Below, one piece after another: positions 8,756 through 16,977 of a stretch of 64,000 bases of DNA. Made by a program: the position numbers and the translations under genes. The stretch is from an uncultured bacterium (lineage in GTDB: Bacteria > Cloacimonadota > Cloacimonadia > Cloacimonadales > Cloacimonadaceae). The DNA is taken from the NCBI GenBank assembly GCA_938009275.1, contig CALLHY010000038.1, positions 1 through 64,000 of the forward strand, given 5' to 3'. The notes under the pieces are model-generated. The model ran no database searches. It worked only from the letters and a program-made list of their open reading frames with translations, and was not told the origin of the DNA. Numbering within the stretch: the first letter of the stretch is position 1; each line of letters starts with the position of its first letter.

Positions 8756-9781
8756 ATGATGATAGTAGTATTACAAAGCTCTGCCTCCCTGATGTCTGTG
8801 ATTGGTGCTCCAATAGTTATAATTGGCGGATTGGGTCTTATTTTTGGGCTTATTCTGGCCATTGCCTCCAAGGTCTTTGAAGTAAAGCTCGACCCGCGAG
8901 TGGAGCAGATTATTGCCGCTCTTCCCGGTGCCAATTGCGGTGCTTGCGGAAAGGCTGGCTGTGCCGGTTATGCCGATGCTATTGTACATGAAGGTGCCGA
9001 TATCTGCGCTTGTGCTCCCGGCGGTCCTGCCGCCGCTGCCCTAATTGCCAAAATAATGGGCAAAGAAGCCGGTGCAATGGACAGGAAAGTTGCCGTTATC
9101 CATTGCAGCAGCGGTGGACATAACAATACCAAGTGGAAATATGCCTATCAGGGCATTGAAAGCTGCAAATCGGCAGTAAACATTGCCGACGGGCCAAATC
9201 TCTGCACATGGGGCTGTGTTGGATTTAACGACTGCTACAATGCATGCGTGTTCGACGCCATTAGCATCGACGATCAAGGCCTCAGACACATCGATCCCGA
9301 TAAATGCACTGCCTGCGGAGCGTGTGTTACGGCTTGCCCAAGAAAGCTGATAATGCTTATCCCCCAAAACCAACATGTGCACATTCTATGCAGTTCCAAA
9401 GCCAAAAATCCACTGGCAAAGCAACTTTGCGGAACCGAGAAACCCTGCATCGGCTGTGGACTTTGCAGTCGTAAATGCCCCGTGCAGGCAATTACCGTAG
9501 AAAACAATCTTGCCCGCATTGATTATAGCAAATGCATAGATTGTGGACTTTGCGCCACGGTGTGCCCCACTAAAGCCATTGGCGATATAAAAGCTGGCAA
9601 GCGTAAGAAAGCCGAGATTGTAGCCGAAAAGTGCATCGGCTGCACTATCTGTGCCAAGATTTGCCCAACCAAGGCTATCAGCGGCGAATTAAAGCAAACT
9701 CACGTTGTAGATAAAGACGCCTGCATAGGCTGCGAACAATGCGTTGCCAAGTGCCCCAAAAAGGCGATAGAACTGGTATAG
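8756..9781 (+). CDS. rnfB: Rnf complex subunit B, long form with multiple 4Fe-4S clusters
   Basis: RnfB is the entry point for electrons from ferredoxin. An N-terminal membrane anchor (about 13-38) is followed by the Cys-rich domain CGACGKAGCAG (Cys61, 64, 69 and one of Cys84/86). A CxxGC...DCxxxC stretch lies at 150-164. Five ferredoxin motifs start at Cys184, 231, 260, 293 and 323. At 341 residues it is far longer than the 190-residue enterobacterial form and like the long form of anaerobes. A strong AAAGGAGGAGG precedes the start; ATG at 8759 is an alternative. Last gene of the operon, with a terminator after it. Confidence 0.95.
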   Translation: MMIVVLQSSASLMSVIGAPIVIIGGLGLIFGLILAIASKVFEVKLDPRVEQIIAALPGANCGACGKAGCAGYADAIVHEGADICACAPGGPAAAALIAKIMGKEAGAMDRKVAVIHCSSGGHNNTKWKYAYQGIESCKSAVNIADGPNLCTWGCVGFNDCYNACVFDAISIDDQGLRHIDPDKCTACGACVTACPRKLIMLIPQNQHVHILCSSKAKNPLAKQLCGTEKPCIGCGLCSRKCPVQAITVENNLARIDYSKCIDCGLCATVCPTKAIGDIKAGKRKKAEIVAEKCIGCTICAKICPTKAISGELKQTHVVDKDACIGCEQCVAKCPKKAIELV

Positions 9782-9801
9782 AACACTCTAACATATAGTT
9801 G

Positions 9802-9835
9802 CAAGCTCCGCCGTAATGGTGGAGCTTGTTTGTTT
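9802..9835 (+). terminator. Terminator of the rnf operon
   Basis: An 11-bp stem (CAAGCTCCGCC with GGTGGAGCTTG, one G-U pair) with loop GTAAT is followed by TTTGTTT. It lies 20 bases after the rnfB stop. Confidence 0.85.
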
Positions 9836-9941
9836 AGAGCCAATATCGTTTGTCTAATCTGGCAGGAGCCATAAGCATTTAACAATGGCTAAACCCTTTG
9901 GACTGGCTTATCTTATAAGAAAAACTAAATGGGAGACTACC

Positions 9942-10280
9942 ATGAAACAGCACTTTTTAATAGCTATATTAGCTCTGATATCAATCGGCCTATGGGCTCA
10001 TCCTGCCAGCAGTATTGGACTGAAATACGATGCCAAAACCCAAATCCTTAGCTTGAATTTTGATCATCAGGTGAAGAATCCTGCCGATCACTACATCAAT
10101 TCTATCATCATCAAGCTAGATGGAAAAGACGTAATAGTTCACAATCTGAGTGCTCAAGAAACAGCTCAGGGTGGCACTTTGATCTACAAACTGATAGGTG
10201 TGAAAGCTGGAAGCCAGATTGAAGCAATTAGCAACTGTAATAAAACTGGCAAGAAATCCACCAAGTTGGTAGTAAAATAG
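9942..10280 (+). CDS. Secreted desulfoferrodoxin/superoxide-reductase-like protein
   Basis: The 112-residue protein starts at the ATG at 9942, seven bases after GGGAG, and begins with a signal peptide (about 1-19, cleaved near LWAHPASS). The mature part follows the small superoxide-reductase-like (COG2033) beta fold: HPASSIGLKYD, DHQVKNPADHYINSI, then SNCNKTG. The last motif keeps Cys-Asn of the SOR iron site but lacks the following His (CNxH is usual). Iron binding is therefore uncertain, and it may belong to a related non-catalytic group. The placement after rnf could be coincidental because a terminator separates them. Confidence 0.6.
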   Translation: MKQHFLIAILALISIGLWAHPASSIGLKYDAKTQILSLNFDHQVKNPADHYINSIIIKLDGKDVIVHNLSAQETAQGGTLIYKLIGVKAGSQIEAISNCNKTGKKSTKLVVK

Positions 10281-10513
10281 CTAAAGTGTGGATACATTTC
10301 CACGCATATGTGATTTGTATCAACATACCCAGACTTATTTAGACGGGCTTCATTTGTGTAACAGTATACGAAATGAATAGATAGCGAATAATGGTGAATT
10401 GGAATACAATTTGCGCTATCAAGTGGTGAATCTCAAACCGGGTTCCCCCCTTACCGGTTAGTGACCACCCCCCAATGGTCACGAGTGCGACCTCCTAAGT
10501 CAATGACCTGTAG

Positions 10514-10539
10514 CCCCTTCTTCGGAAGGGGTTTTTTTT
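10514..10539 (+). terminator. Intrinsic terminator (plus strand)
   Basis: A 7-bp stem CCCCTTC/GAAGGGG with the stable TTCG tetraloop is followed by eight Ts. It ends the transcript of the SOR-like gene. The 10281-10513 stretch before it has no gene; it contains another hairpin, GTGACCA/TGGTCAC, around 10461-10482. Confidence 0.88.
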
Positions 10540-10546
10540 AACCCAC

Positions 10547-10575
10547 AAAAAAGCACACCCGAATGAGGTGTGCTT
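10547..10575 (-). terminator. Intrinsic terminator of the acyl-CoA synthetase gene
   Basis: Read on the minus strand, a 9-bp perfect stem (AAGCACACC/GGTGTGCTT) with a 7-nt loop is followed by Ts, 20 bases past the convergent gene's stop. Together with the plus-strand terminator next to it, it separates two convergent units. Confidence 0.85.
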
Positions 10576-10594
10576 GGAGAGAATATGGGGTTGT

Positions 10595-12235
10595 CTAACT
10601 GTATAGGTAGCGTTTAATCTTTTGGGTTGGGGTTTTCTGGAAGGGTTCGTTTACTATGTTTATCTTGGCTATGCGACTAAATTCTGCCAATATCTTGTTT
10701 GCTTCCTTGCGGTTTTGCTCCATTATCTCCGGCAGTTTGGCTTCGGGAATGTGGGCTGCATCCAGGCTTTCCAAATCTGGATAGATGAGAGCGTGCAATT
10801 GTCTATCCCGCTCCAGCACCAATGCTTCCAGAATATAGGGCAGGTTACACAGCTTTTGCTCTACCAGTTCGGGATAGATGTTTTCTCCAGAGGGGCCGAG
10901 GATAACGTTTTTGCTGCGTCCGCGGATGTAGATAAAACCATCAGAATCCATGGTGCCAATATCACCGCTATGTAGCCAGCCGTTCTTTAGCACTTCGTTG
11001 GTCGCCTCTTCAAATTTGTAATATCCGGTGAATACCTGTTCACCTTTAATCAGTATCTCCCCTGGTATGCGCTGCGGGTCGGAGGACTCAATTTTCACAT
11101 CCAAAAAGGCAACTTTTTTGCCGCTGGATTCAAAGCGATGCTCTTTCCAGCCAGCATAGGCAATCAAAGGCCCGCACTCGGTCATGCCATAACCAATAGT
11201 GAAAGGGAATTTAATAAGCTTCATGAAGCTTTCTACCTCGGCATTCATGGGCGCGCCACCGGTTATCAGTTCCCGAACATTGCCTCCGAAAGCAGTTATC
11301 AGCTTTGCCCTTATCTTCTTCTGCACAATCTTATTCAATATAGGTATTTTCAGCATGGTTTGCATTTTTGGTGTATCCACCAGGGGCTGAAGCTGTTTCT
11401 TATATATCTTTTCAATTAGCAGTGGAACGGTTAGCACAATCTCTGGTTGTAAGTCCTTCATAGCGGCGAGGAGTATCTTTGGAGCGGGGATTTTGTCCAG
11501 GAAGTTTATATGATTACCGCGGGTGAAGGGATATAAAAGGTCGAAACTGCAAGCATAGGCGTGGGCAAGGGGCAAGAAAGCAAGCACTTTGGCGGCAACG
11601 CTGAACAGGAGGTTGTCACGGGCAACAATCAGATTTGCCAGCAAACTGCGGTGGGGTAGCATAACGCCCTTGCTGAAGCCTGTTGTTCCGCTGGTATAGA
11701 TTATAGCGGCGATGTCTTCATTACTGCACACATCGTTTAGGTTTAGCTCTGAGGCTTGTAGGTTAATAAGTTCTGGGATGCTGTATATATCTGGAATAAT
11801 CTCCGTTTTAGCCTCATTCTTAATATAAAGGAGCTTAAAGTCTTCCAGAGCGAAGATAAACCTGATGTTGCGCATATTCTCTGGGTCTATGGAATCGTAT
11901 TTATCCTTTGATATAAACAGCAATTCTGCATCGCTGTGGTTAACAATATGCTGGGTGTCTTCTGGTGAAAATGCCGCAAGGATAGGGACAATTACTGCAC
12001 CATAGCTAACCGTAGATAACCAAACAGTAGCCCAGGAACTGCAATTCTTGCCGGCAAGGGCAATCTTAGAGCCTTTAGCTACTCCACAGGCCTGGTAAAG
12101 CTTATGTAGCCACAGCAGCCTTTTTGCCACGTCGCCATAGCTTAGTGCTGAACCGGGATAGTCGGTAAAAGCAGGAAGAGACCAAAACTCTCTCATGGAA
12201 TTGCATAAACATGGAATCAGTTTCTCTTTAATCAT
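10595..12235 (-). CDS. AMP-forming long-chain acyl-CoA synthetase
   Basis: The 546-residue protein belongs to the ANL superfamily and should activate fatty acids to acyl-AMP and then acyl-CoA in the cytoplasm. The P-loop-like motif IIYTSGTTGFSKG lies at about 178-190. YGMTECGP and the hinge region HSGDIGTMDSDGFIYIRGRS are present. The C-terminus has TPTQKIKRYLY, where the first Lys is the usual adenylation lysine position. CAGGAG lies before the ATG. Length fits FadD15-like synthetases. It is a single-gene unit with its own terminator. Confidence 0.9.
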   Translation of the reverse strand: MIKEKLIPCLCNSMREFWSLPAFTDYPGSALSYGDVAKRLLWLHKLYQACGVAKGSKIALAGKNCSSWATVWLSTVSYGAVIVPILAAFSPEDTQHIVNHSDAELLFISKDKYDSIDPENMRNIRFIFALEDFKLLYIKNEAKTEIIPDIYSIPELINLQASELNLNDVCSNEDIAAIIYTSGTTGFSKGVMLPHRSLLANLIVARDNLLFSVAAKVLAFLPLAHAYACSFDLLYPFTRGNHINFLDKIPAPKILLAAMKDLQPEIVLTVPLLIEKIYKKQLQPLVDTPKMQTMLKIPILNKIVQKKIRAKLITAFGGNVRELITGGAPMNAEVESFMKLIKFPFTIGYGMTECGPLIAYAGWKEHRFESSGKKVAFLDVKIESSDPQRIPGEILIKGEQVFTGYYKFEEATNEVLKNGWLHSGDIGTMDSDGFIYIRGRSKNVILGPSGENIYPELVEQKLCNLPYILEALVLERDRQLHALIYPDLESLDAAHIPEAKLPEIMEQNRKEANKILAEFSRIAKINIVNEPFQKTPTQKIKRYLYS

Positions 12236-12335
12236 AACTACTCCTGTAAAGATGGTGTGCTAACGGCATGGGAGATATCCAGTTACCACTAATTTGCAAG
12301 AGGAAAACAAAAAGCGCTAATGTCAAGATATTTCC

Positions 12336-12410
12336 TTTCTTCCCTGCTGCTTCCTTGCTGCTATCCTGTATTTGACACAGGAAAGCAGCAAGGAAGCAGC
12401 AGGGAAGAAA
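12336..12410. repeat. Palindromic repeat, family B (TTGCTGCTTCC units)
   Basis: Two 34-nt arms (12336-12369 and 12377-12410) are inverted copies with one mismatch, around a 7-nt loop. The arm contains TTGCTGCTATCC preceded by CTGCTGCTTCC, so it is built of direct units of about 11-12 nt. A perfect relative lies at 31906-31970, and partial copies lie at 20885-20907 and 42972-42989. It sits in the 12236-12583 gap, which otherwise holds no recognisable gene; a 104-codon minus-strand ORF there is the by-product of the palindrome. Confidence 0.88.
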
Positions 12411-12583
12411 AGAGAAAAGTAGAAGAATTAACCTATCATCTGGTGCAAGCGATTGGGCTGCGGAAATCTGTTTGGCTTCAGGCCGCACAGCAGCCTGTTT
12501 GGTTAGCGAGCAGCATTCGCTGGGGATAACGGAGTCTTCCACCCCAGCACCTCAGTATGAATTGCAGAAAAAAAGCTTAGCTG

Positions 12584-12787
12584 CTATTGCTTGTCGTGAT
12601 AATCCTCCAATGCCTTTAGTAATGTGCCGATAACATCATCGGGATTTTCTACCATCAGGCTGCGTTTATCGCCGTTGTCGAAAGTAATAACTACATTGCC
12701 CAGGGCTTTGGAGATTTCTCTAATTTTGGGTATCACAATGTAGCATTTTCCGAGGTGTTCGTCATGGTATTCAAATATGCGCTTCAT
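12584..12787 (-). CDS. Small conserved-looking cytoplasmic protein, unknown function
   Basis: The protein has 67 residues with AAGGAGA seven bases before the ATG. The composition is that of a folded soluble protein: an N-terminal beta-rich half (FEYHDEHLGKCYIVIPKIR) and a C-terminal helix (DDVIGTLLKALEDYHDK). No signal peptide and no known motif. It lies just after the PNPOx-like gene on the same strand (16-base gap), so they are probably co-transcribed. Confidence 0.65.
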   Translation of the reverse strand: MKRIFEYHDEHLGKCYIVIPKIREISKALGNVVITFDNGDKRSLMVENPDDVIGTLLKALEDYHDKQ

Positions 12788-12803
12788 GATGGTCTCCTTA
12801 TCA

Positions 12804-13247
12804 CTAATACCGTTTTAGTGAACAGCTTTGGGAATAACGTTCTGCGGGTCTTAGATATTCAGCGAAATCAAAGTCCAGCTCTATTAAAGTGTAATCGGGG
12901 TCATCATAACCGGAGAAGTATTCATCGAAGAAAAAACAGCGCTCAGAGGCATCTGCCTTGAGCGCTGCATTATGGACTATGCTGGCAATTCCGTTTAGCC
13001 TTATATAGCCTGTGTGGCCATCTTCCAGCAAAGGAACGCAAACTTCTACCAGTTTATTGTTTTGTATTTGAGCCACCTTTGAATCTCCACTGAAAGTTGC
13101 AACGAAATATCGGTCATCGTGAATGAACATAACCACGGGACGTACCCTTGCTTGCTTTTTGTCTGATGTGGCAAGATACACGTATTGGTTTTGTTTAATC
13201 CAGGCCATTATCTCCTGTTGCAGTGCCGATTCTGAGGTTCGAGACAT
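12804..13247 (-). CDS. Pyridoxamine 5'-phosphate oxidase-family flavoprotein
   Basis: The 147-residue protein has the split-barrel FMN-binding pattern: an N-terminal helix, QYVYLATSDKKQARVRPV (first strands and phosphate-contact region), then DDRYFVATFSGDSKVAQIQNN. Members bind FMN, F420 or heme and often reduce small substrates. There is no evidence that this one makes PLP. AAGGA lies upstream of the start. It is followed on the same strand by the 67-residue gene and preceded by a cyclophilin gene. Confidence 0.8.
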   Translation of the reverse strand: MSRTSESALQQEIMAWIKQNQYVYLATSDKKQARVRPVVMFIHDDRYFVATFSGDSKVAQIQNNKLVEVCVPLLEDGHTGYIRLNGIASIVHNAALKADASERCFFFDEYFSGYDDPDYTLIELDFDFAEYLRPAERYSQSCSLKRY

Positions 13248-13259
13248 AGTGTTTTATCC

Positions 13260-14126
13260 TTATTTCGGGAATGATATTCCTGTAATAAAGGCTTGATTTT
13301 CGGCATTGGGATTGTCTGCGCGGTCACGAGGAAGGTTTTCGATGGTGTGCACAACATCCATACCACTGGTAACCTTGCCAAACACAGTGTGCTTGCCGTC
13401 TAACCAGGGGGTGCCATCTTTCTTGGTAACAATAAAGAACTGGCTGCCATTGGTGTTTGGTCCGGAATTGGCCATGCAGATGTTTCCGTATAGCACTTTT
13501 GCCTTTAATACCTGGGTGGTTAATGGAACTGAGAAACCGGTGCGGGTTTTGTAGTATTCCACAGGGTTCTTCATTATGGGATTTAGGCTTCTTGCCTTCT
13601 GGCATTCTTTTACTATGGCATCTATTTCTGCATCAGGGGTTTTGGCTTGTTGCATGTGGGGAACAATAATCTTGTTCCAAACTACCTCAGCAGCAGCCAT
13701 GTCGGTTATTTCGCCTTTCAATTCTTCGCCGGGGGCATAGCATTCATCTTCAAACTTGTAACCGGGTCCGCCCTGGCCGTCGTTAGCACGGTTGTCATCT
13801 TTGGTATTGGGGCAACCGCCCTGAATCATGAAATCGGGGATAACGCGGTGGAAGTAGGTGCTGTTATAGAAGTTCTCATTGGCTAACTTAACAAAGTTTT
13901 CAACGGTCTTGGGAGCCAAGTCTCCCCAAAGTTCAAGCTCGATATCTCCATATGTGGTGGTAATAACTGCTTTGGTTGTGGCTTTTGGGCTGGCTGTTTC
14001 TGGCACAGGTTCCTCCTTTAGATTAGTGTTGGGTGCAGTTTTGATCTGGCTGTAAATGGTGGCAAAAGAAAGCACCAGAATAAGCGGGATCAGGATGAGT
14101 ATCAGTTTTAGGTTTTTGTTTTTCAT
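13260..14126 (-). CDS. Membrane-anchored or secreted cyclophilin-type peptidyl-prolyl isomerase
   Basis: The 288-residue protein starts at the ATG at 14126, five bases after AGGAG; a longer frame would run into the neighbouring gene. Residues about 7-25 form a signal anchor. The cyclophilin domain starts near residue 50 (TTYGDIELELWGDLAPKTVE) with the active-site FHRVIPDFMIQGG and later NGSQFFIVTKK and LDGKHTVFGKV. Between GYKFEDE and GNICMANSG there is an insertion of about 70 residues rich in charged helix, longer than in standard cyclophilins. Role: folding of exported proteins. Confidence 0.88.
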   Translation of the reverse strand: MKNKNLKLILILIPLILVLSFATIYSQIKTAPNTNLKEEPVPETASPKATTKAVITTTYGDIELELWGDLAPKTVENFVKLANENFYNSTYFHRVIPDFMIQGGCPNTKDDNRANDGQGGPGYKFEDECYAPGEELKGEITDMAAAEVVWNKIIVPHMQQAKTPDAEIDAIVKECQKARSLNPIMKNPVEYYKTRTGFSVPLTTQVLKAKVLYGNICMANSGPNTNGSQFFIVTKKDGTPWLDGKHTVFGKVTSGMDVVHTIENLPRDRADNPNAENQAFITGISFPK

Positions 14127-14142
14127 GCTGTCTCCTATTACA

Positions 14143-14889
14143 TTAATTATTATTATCTTCATGCAGGTGGCGCATAAGCGGGGTTCCTGCAATAATTTCG
14201 AGGTATGTGTGGTGATTTATCCAATCACCACAATTTGCATAATAGCCTTTATTTATGGGGGCAAGCTCGGGGACGTGGCTGTGCCCCATCACCACAATAT
14301 CTGCCTTTTTGTTATTTATTAGGCTTTTGGCATAGTTCTTCAAACCCTGTGTTTTTCGTCTTCTTACTTCCGGATTCTCGGGGCGGGTTCTGCTGCTGCG
14401 AGACAAGAATGTGCCAAGCTGCAAAGCCAGGTCGGGGTGGATGGCTGCGAAAATACCCCTCATGAAGTTTAACCGGATAAGCTTTCTGTAAAGCTGATAT
14501 CGGAGGTCGTTAACGGTTCTGATGTCCCCATGCTCAAATCTTATATGTACCCCATCTGTTTCCAGACTAAAGCCCTCTGGGTGCATCTCGCATCCAAGAT
14601 ACTTACTTAGAAAGTCTCCAAACCAAAAGTCGTGATTACCGCTGATATACACAATTCTGCAGCCCGCATCGGCAATGTCTGCCAATCGGCGTAGCAGCGG
14701 GAAGTATTGTTTTACAATGGTGTATTTCCAGTCGAACCACAGGTCAAAGATATCTCCAACCAGCACCATGAGGTCATATTTCCCTACAATGCTGCCAAGA
14801 AAGTTTGTTAAGAGCTTTGCGTTTTCTGCGTCTGCCTTATCTGTAGGGTGATACTTAAAGTGACAGTCGGAGAGGGCGATAATCTTCAT
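14143..14889 (-). CDS. LpxH-like UDP-2,3-diacylglucosamine hydrolase (metallophosphoesterase)
   Basis: The 248-residue calcineurin-like phosphoesterase has the metal motifs in order: SDCH (8-10), VGDIFDLW, SGNHDFW, and MGHSH near residue 204. FDLW and GNHDFW are typical of the LpxH family, which cleaves UDP-2,3-diacylglucosamine to lipid X in lipid A synthesis. This supports a Gram-negative envelope. No strong ribosome binding site is visible. An LpxH2-type or other phosphatase role cannot be excluded. Confidence 0.8.
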   Translation of the reverse strand: MKIIALSDCHFKYHPTDKADAENAKLLTNFLGSIVGKYDLMVLVGDIFDLWFDWKYTIVKQYFPLLRRLADIADAGCRIVYISGNHDFWFGDFLSKYLGCEMHPEGFSLETDGVHIRFEHGDIRTVNDLRYQLYRKLIRLNFMRGIFAAIHPDLALQLGTFLSRSSRTRPENPEVRRRKTQGLKNYAKSLINNKKADIVVMGHSHVPELAPINKGYYANCGDWINHHTYLEIIAGTPLMRHLHEDNNN

Positions 14890-14896
14890 CTCAAGC

Positions 14897-15562
14897 TCAC
14901 TTGTTCATAACGTAATGTAGTATGTTTACGCCGAACTTCAAGGCTGTTTCCCGCACTGATTGGGGATTATTGTGGGTGTTCTGGTCTGCCCAGCCATCAC
15001 TGATGTTGCTTTCATAGGTGTAAAAACACATCAGCCTGCCGTTATCATCAAAGATACCAAAGGCCTGGGGAGGCTTTTCGTCATGTAAGTGTATCTTTGG
15101 CAAACCGCTGCTAAAGTTGTAAAAACTGCTAAAGAGCGGGAAGGAAGTATCAAGCTCTATTAAATCACGTTCGGGGAATATGCGTTTAATCTCCCGCCTA
15201 AAGGAGGCATCCATTCCATAGTCGTCATCAGCGTACATAAAGCCACCGCGTAGCATCCATGTGCGAAGATTTTCCACTTCCTTCTCGCTGAAGCGGATAT
15301 TGCCGTGGCCAGTAATGTAAACAAAGGGATAATCAAATAGCTTCAGGTCTGAAGCCCGAACCGTACTTTGATCCACCGGAAAACCAGAGTTTAATACCAT
15401 ATTGGCGTATCTTGCCAGATTGGGCAATACTTCTGGATCGTTATACCAATCTCCACCACCATCATACTGAAGCCGAGCCAAGCCAGTGCGCATGGTGCCG
15501 TCTACCACTGCCAGAAGAGGCAAGCAACACAGGATGATCAGGGTGAAGATAATGGTTTTCAT
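14897..15562 (-). CDS. Secreted DUF4159 protein
   Basis: The 221-residue protein has a signal peptide (about 1-18). The mature part reads as the DUF4159 family: TGLARLQYDGGGDWYNDPEVLPNL is split over about 26-50, followed by FDYPFVYITGHG, LRGGFMYADDDYG and the late FGVNILHYVM. The fold resembles glutamine-amidotransferase-like ThuA domains, but no catalytic triad could be assigned. DUF4159 genes often lie near MoxR/VWA-type genes in other bacteria; none are next to it here. It is in a same-strand run with the propeller and radical SAM genes. Confidence 0.75.
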   Translation of the reverse strand: MKTIIFTLIILCCLPLLAVVDGTMRTGLARLQYDGGGDWYNDPEVLPNLARYANMVLNSGFPVDQSTVRASDLKLFDYPFVYITGHGNIRFSEKEVENLRTWMLRGGFMYADDDYGMDASFRREIKRIFPERDLIELDTSFPLFSSFYNFSSGLPKIHLHDEKPPQAFGIFDDNGRLMCFYTYESNISDGWADQNTHNNPQSVRETALKFGVNILHYVMNK

Positions 15563-15567
15563 TGCGT

Positions 15568-16977
15568 CTAATTCTCTATTTTCAGTTCAATGCACAGGAT
15601 GGCACCATCAACCACTGCGTAGAAGCAATTGGCAAAGCTATCGTAGGGAGAAAGAGCTTGCAAGTCTTGTTTAAGGGTTAAGCTGCTAAGCGTTTCTCCT
15701 CTGGCAGGGTCAATAACGCTGATTCCCCTGCGGGAGGGTACGACCACGATGCTTTTGTCCAACCTGGGGTCGTCTGATATGCGTATCTCGCATGGGGCGA
15801 AGCTTTCAGCTACTATGCTCTGAGTAGGTAGAAATTGCTGCCAGGCTATGCTTCCGTCTTCCTTCAGCCCCATAACTTCCTGATTTGCCATGCTTACCAA
15901 CAGATTACCCTGGCTTTGCAGAACAGACCTTATCTCGGAATCAAAGCCCTTGTTCCATAATAATTGACGGTTCTTTTTGGAGAAGGCCAGGAGTCGTGAA
16001 TCTGCAACAAGATAGATGTTTTCCAGGCTAAATGCGGGAGATAGCTTTATCTCATAGGGCAGGTCTGTGTTCCATATCACTTCCAGAGAAATGTTTCTGG
16101 CAGGGAGATTAACCACTCTATTCATGTAATTACGCAGGTTTTCGGTATTGATATTAAGGGTGGTGGGGATTTGCTCCAAGCGTAGCTTCTTCTCTGTCTG
16201 AAAGCTTAGCCTCATTTGATGCACTTTTTGGTCTATCAGCCGGTTTCCAAATATCATATACAGGGCAGTAAGTGTGGTTATACTAAGCAGTAATATGGTG
16301 CTAAGCTGCAAGCGGGAAATCCCCCTTCGCTTAGGCTTTATCAGCCTGTCTTTCCCTACAAGGATTAGCCAAAGCGGATTGTCTTCGGCTGAAAAAGTCT
16401 CGATGAATGTATCTATAGTGGCTATGTCATTAATTCTGGGGATAATCTTGCGGGCAAGTTCGCCAGAGAGCACCACGAGTTTCTGCTTTTCTGCCAGGTA
16501 TAAGCGCTGAGGCTTTAGCAGCAAATCCGAATCTGAATAACCGAAAAGCTGCAATCCTGCCTGACTTTGAACCTGATAGTTTTGCCAGTCTTTACCAACA
16601 GACTTCAGCCTTTTGGAATCGGTAATCACGGCAAATATCCTTCCTGTCTGCACGAAGAATAGCTCATGATCATACATTACACCAAAGAATAGCGATATGC
16701 CCTTTTCTACCAGATTGCTCTTTCGCAGTCTCGCATGCAGCTTCCAATGCAGATCGGCAAAGAAACTTTTTAGCCACTTCTCTATTTCCAATCGGGAGAT
16801 ATTGTTTATGTTAGAATTCAGTATTTCCAGCTTTATTTCTGCGGCTATCTCTTCGAGATACACATCCTTTTCCGGATGCCACGTTAGTAGAAACCAGGCA
16901 AAGCGTCCGTCTTTAGACGCGCTATATTCACAAATACTGCGTGGGGGACAGCACTCTTTACTCAGCAGAGCTATCAT
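15568..16977 (-). CDS. Membrane protein: phosphatase-like N-terminus, single TM, PQQ-type propeller C-terminus
   Basis: The protein has about 469 residues. The ATG at 16977 is chosen because GGAG lies seven bases upstream and it overlaps the preceding stop as ATGA; a GTG 12 bases earlier is possible. The first 200 residues look like a degenerate PP2C or proteasome-like alpha/beta domain without clear metal aspartates. A single transmembrane helix lies near residues 222-242. After a coiled region, residues about 295-469 show PQQ-like beta-propeller blades (RLLAFSKKNRQLLWNKGFD, GLKEDGSIAWQQ, ISVIDPARGETLSSL). No family name could be assigned. A sensor or scaffold role is a guess. Confidence 0.65.
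   Translation of the reverse strand: MIALLSKECCPPRSICEYSASKDGRFAWFLLTWHPEKDVYLEEIAAEIKLEILNSNINNISRLEIEKWLKSFFADLHWKLHARLRKSNLVEKGISLFFGVMYDHELFFVQTGRIFAVITDSKRLKSVGKDWQNYQVQSQAGLQLFGYSDSDLLLKPQRLYLAEKQKLVVLSGELARKIIPRINDIATIDTFIETFSAEDNPLWLILVGKDRLIKPKRRGISRLQLSTILLLSITTLTALYMIFGNRLIDQKVHQMRLSFQTEKKLRLEQIPTTLNINTENLRNYMNRVVNLPARNISLEVIWNTDLPYEIKLSPAFSLENIYLVADSRLLAFSKKNRQLLWNKGFDSEIRSVLQSQGNLLVSMANQEVMGLKEDGSIAWQQFLPTQSIVAESFAPCEIRISDDPRLDKSIVVVPSRRGISVIDPARGETLSSLTLKQDLQALSPYDSFANCFYAVVDGAILCIELKIEN

Noticed and set aside
12228..12542. A 104-codon minus-strand ORF upstream of the acyl-CoA synthetase
   Set aside because: It runs straight through the family B palindrome, has no ribosome binding site and overlaps the start of the synthetase; the reading frame is a by-product of the inverted repeat.
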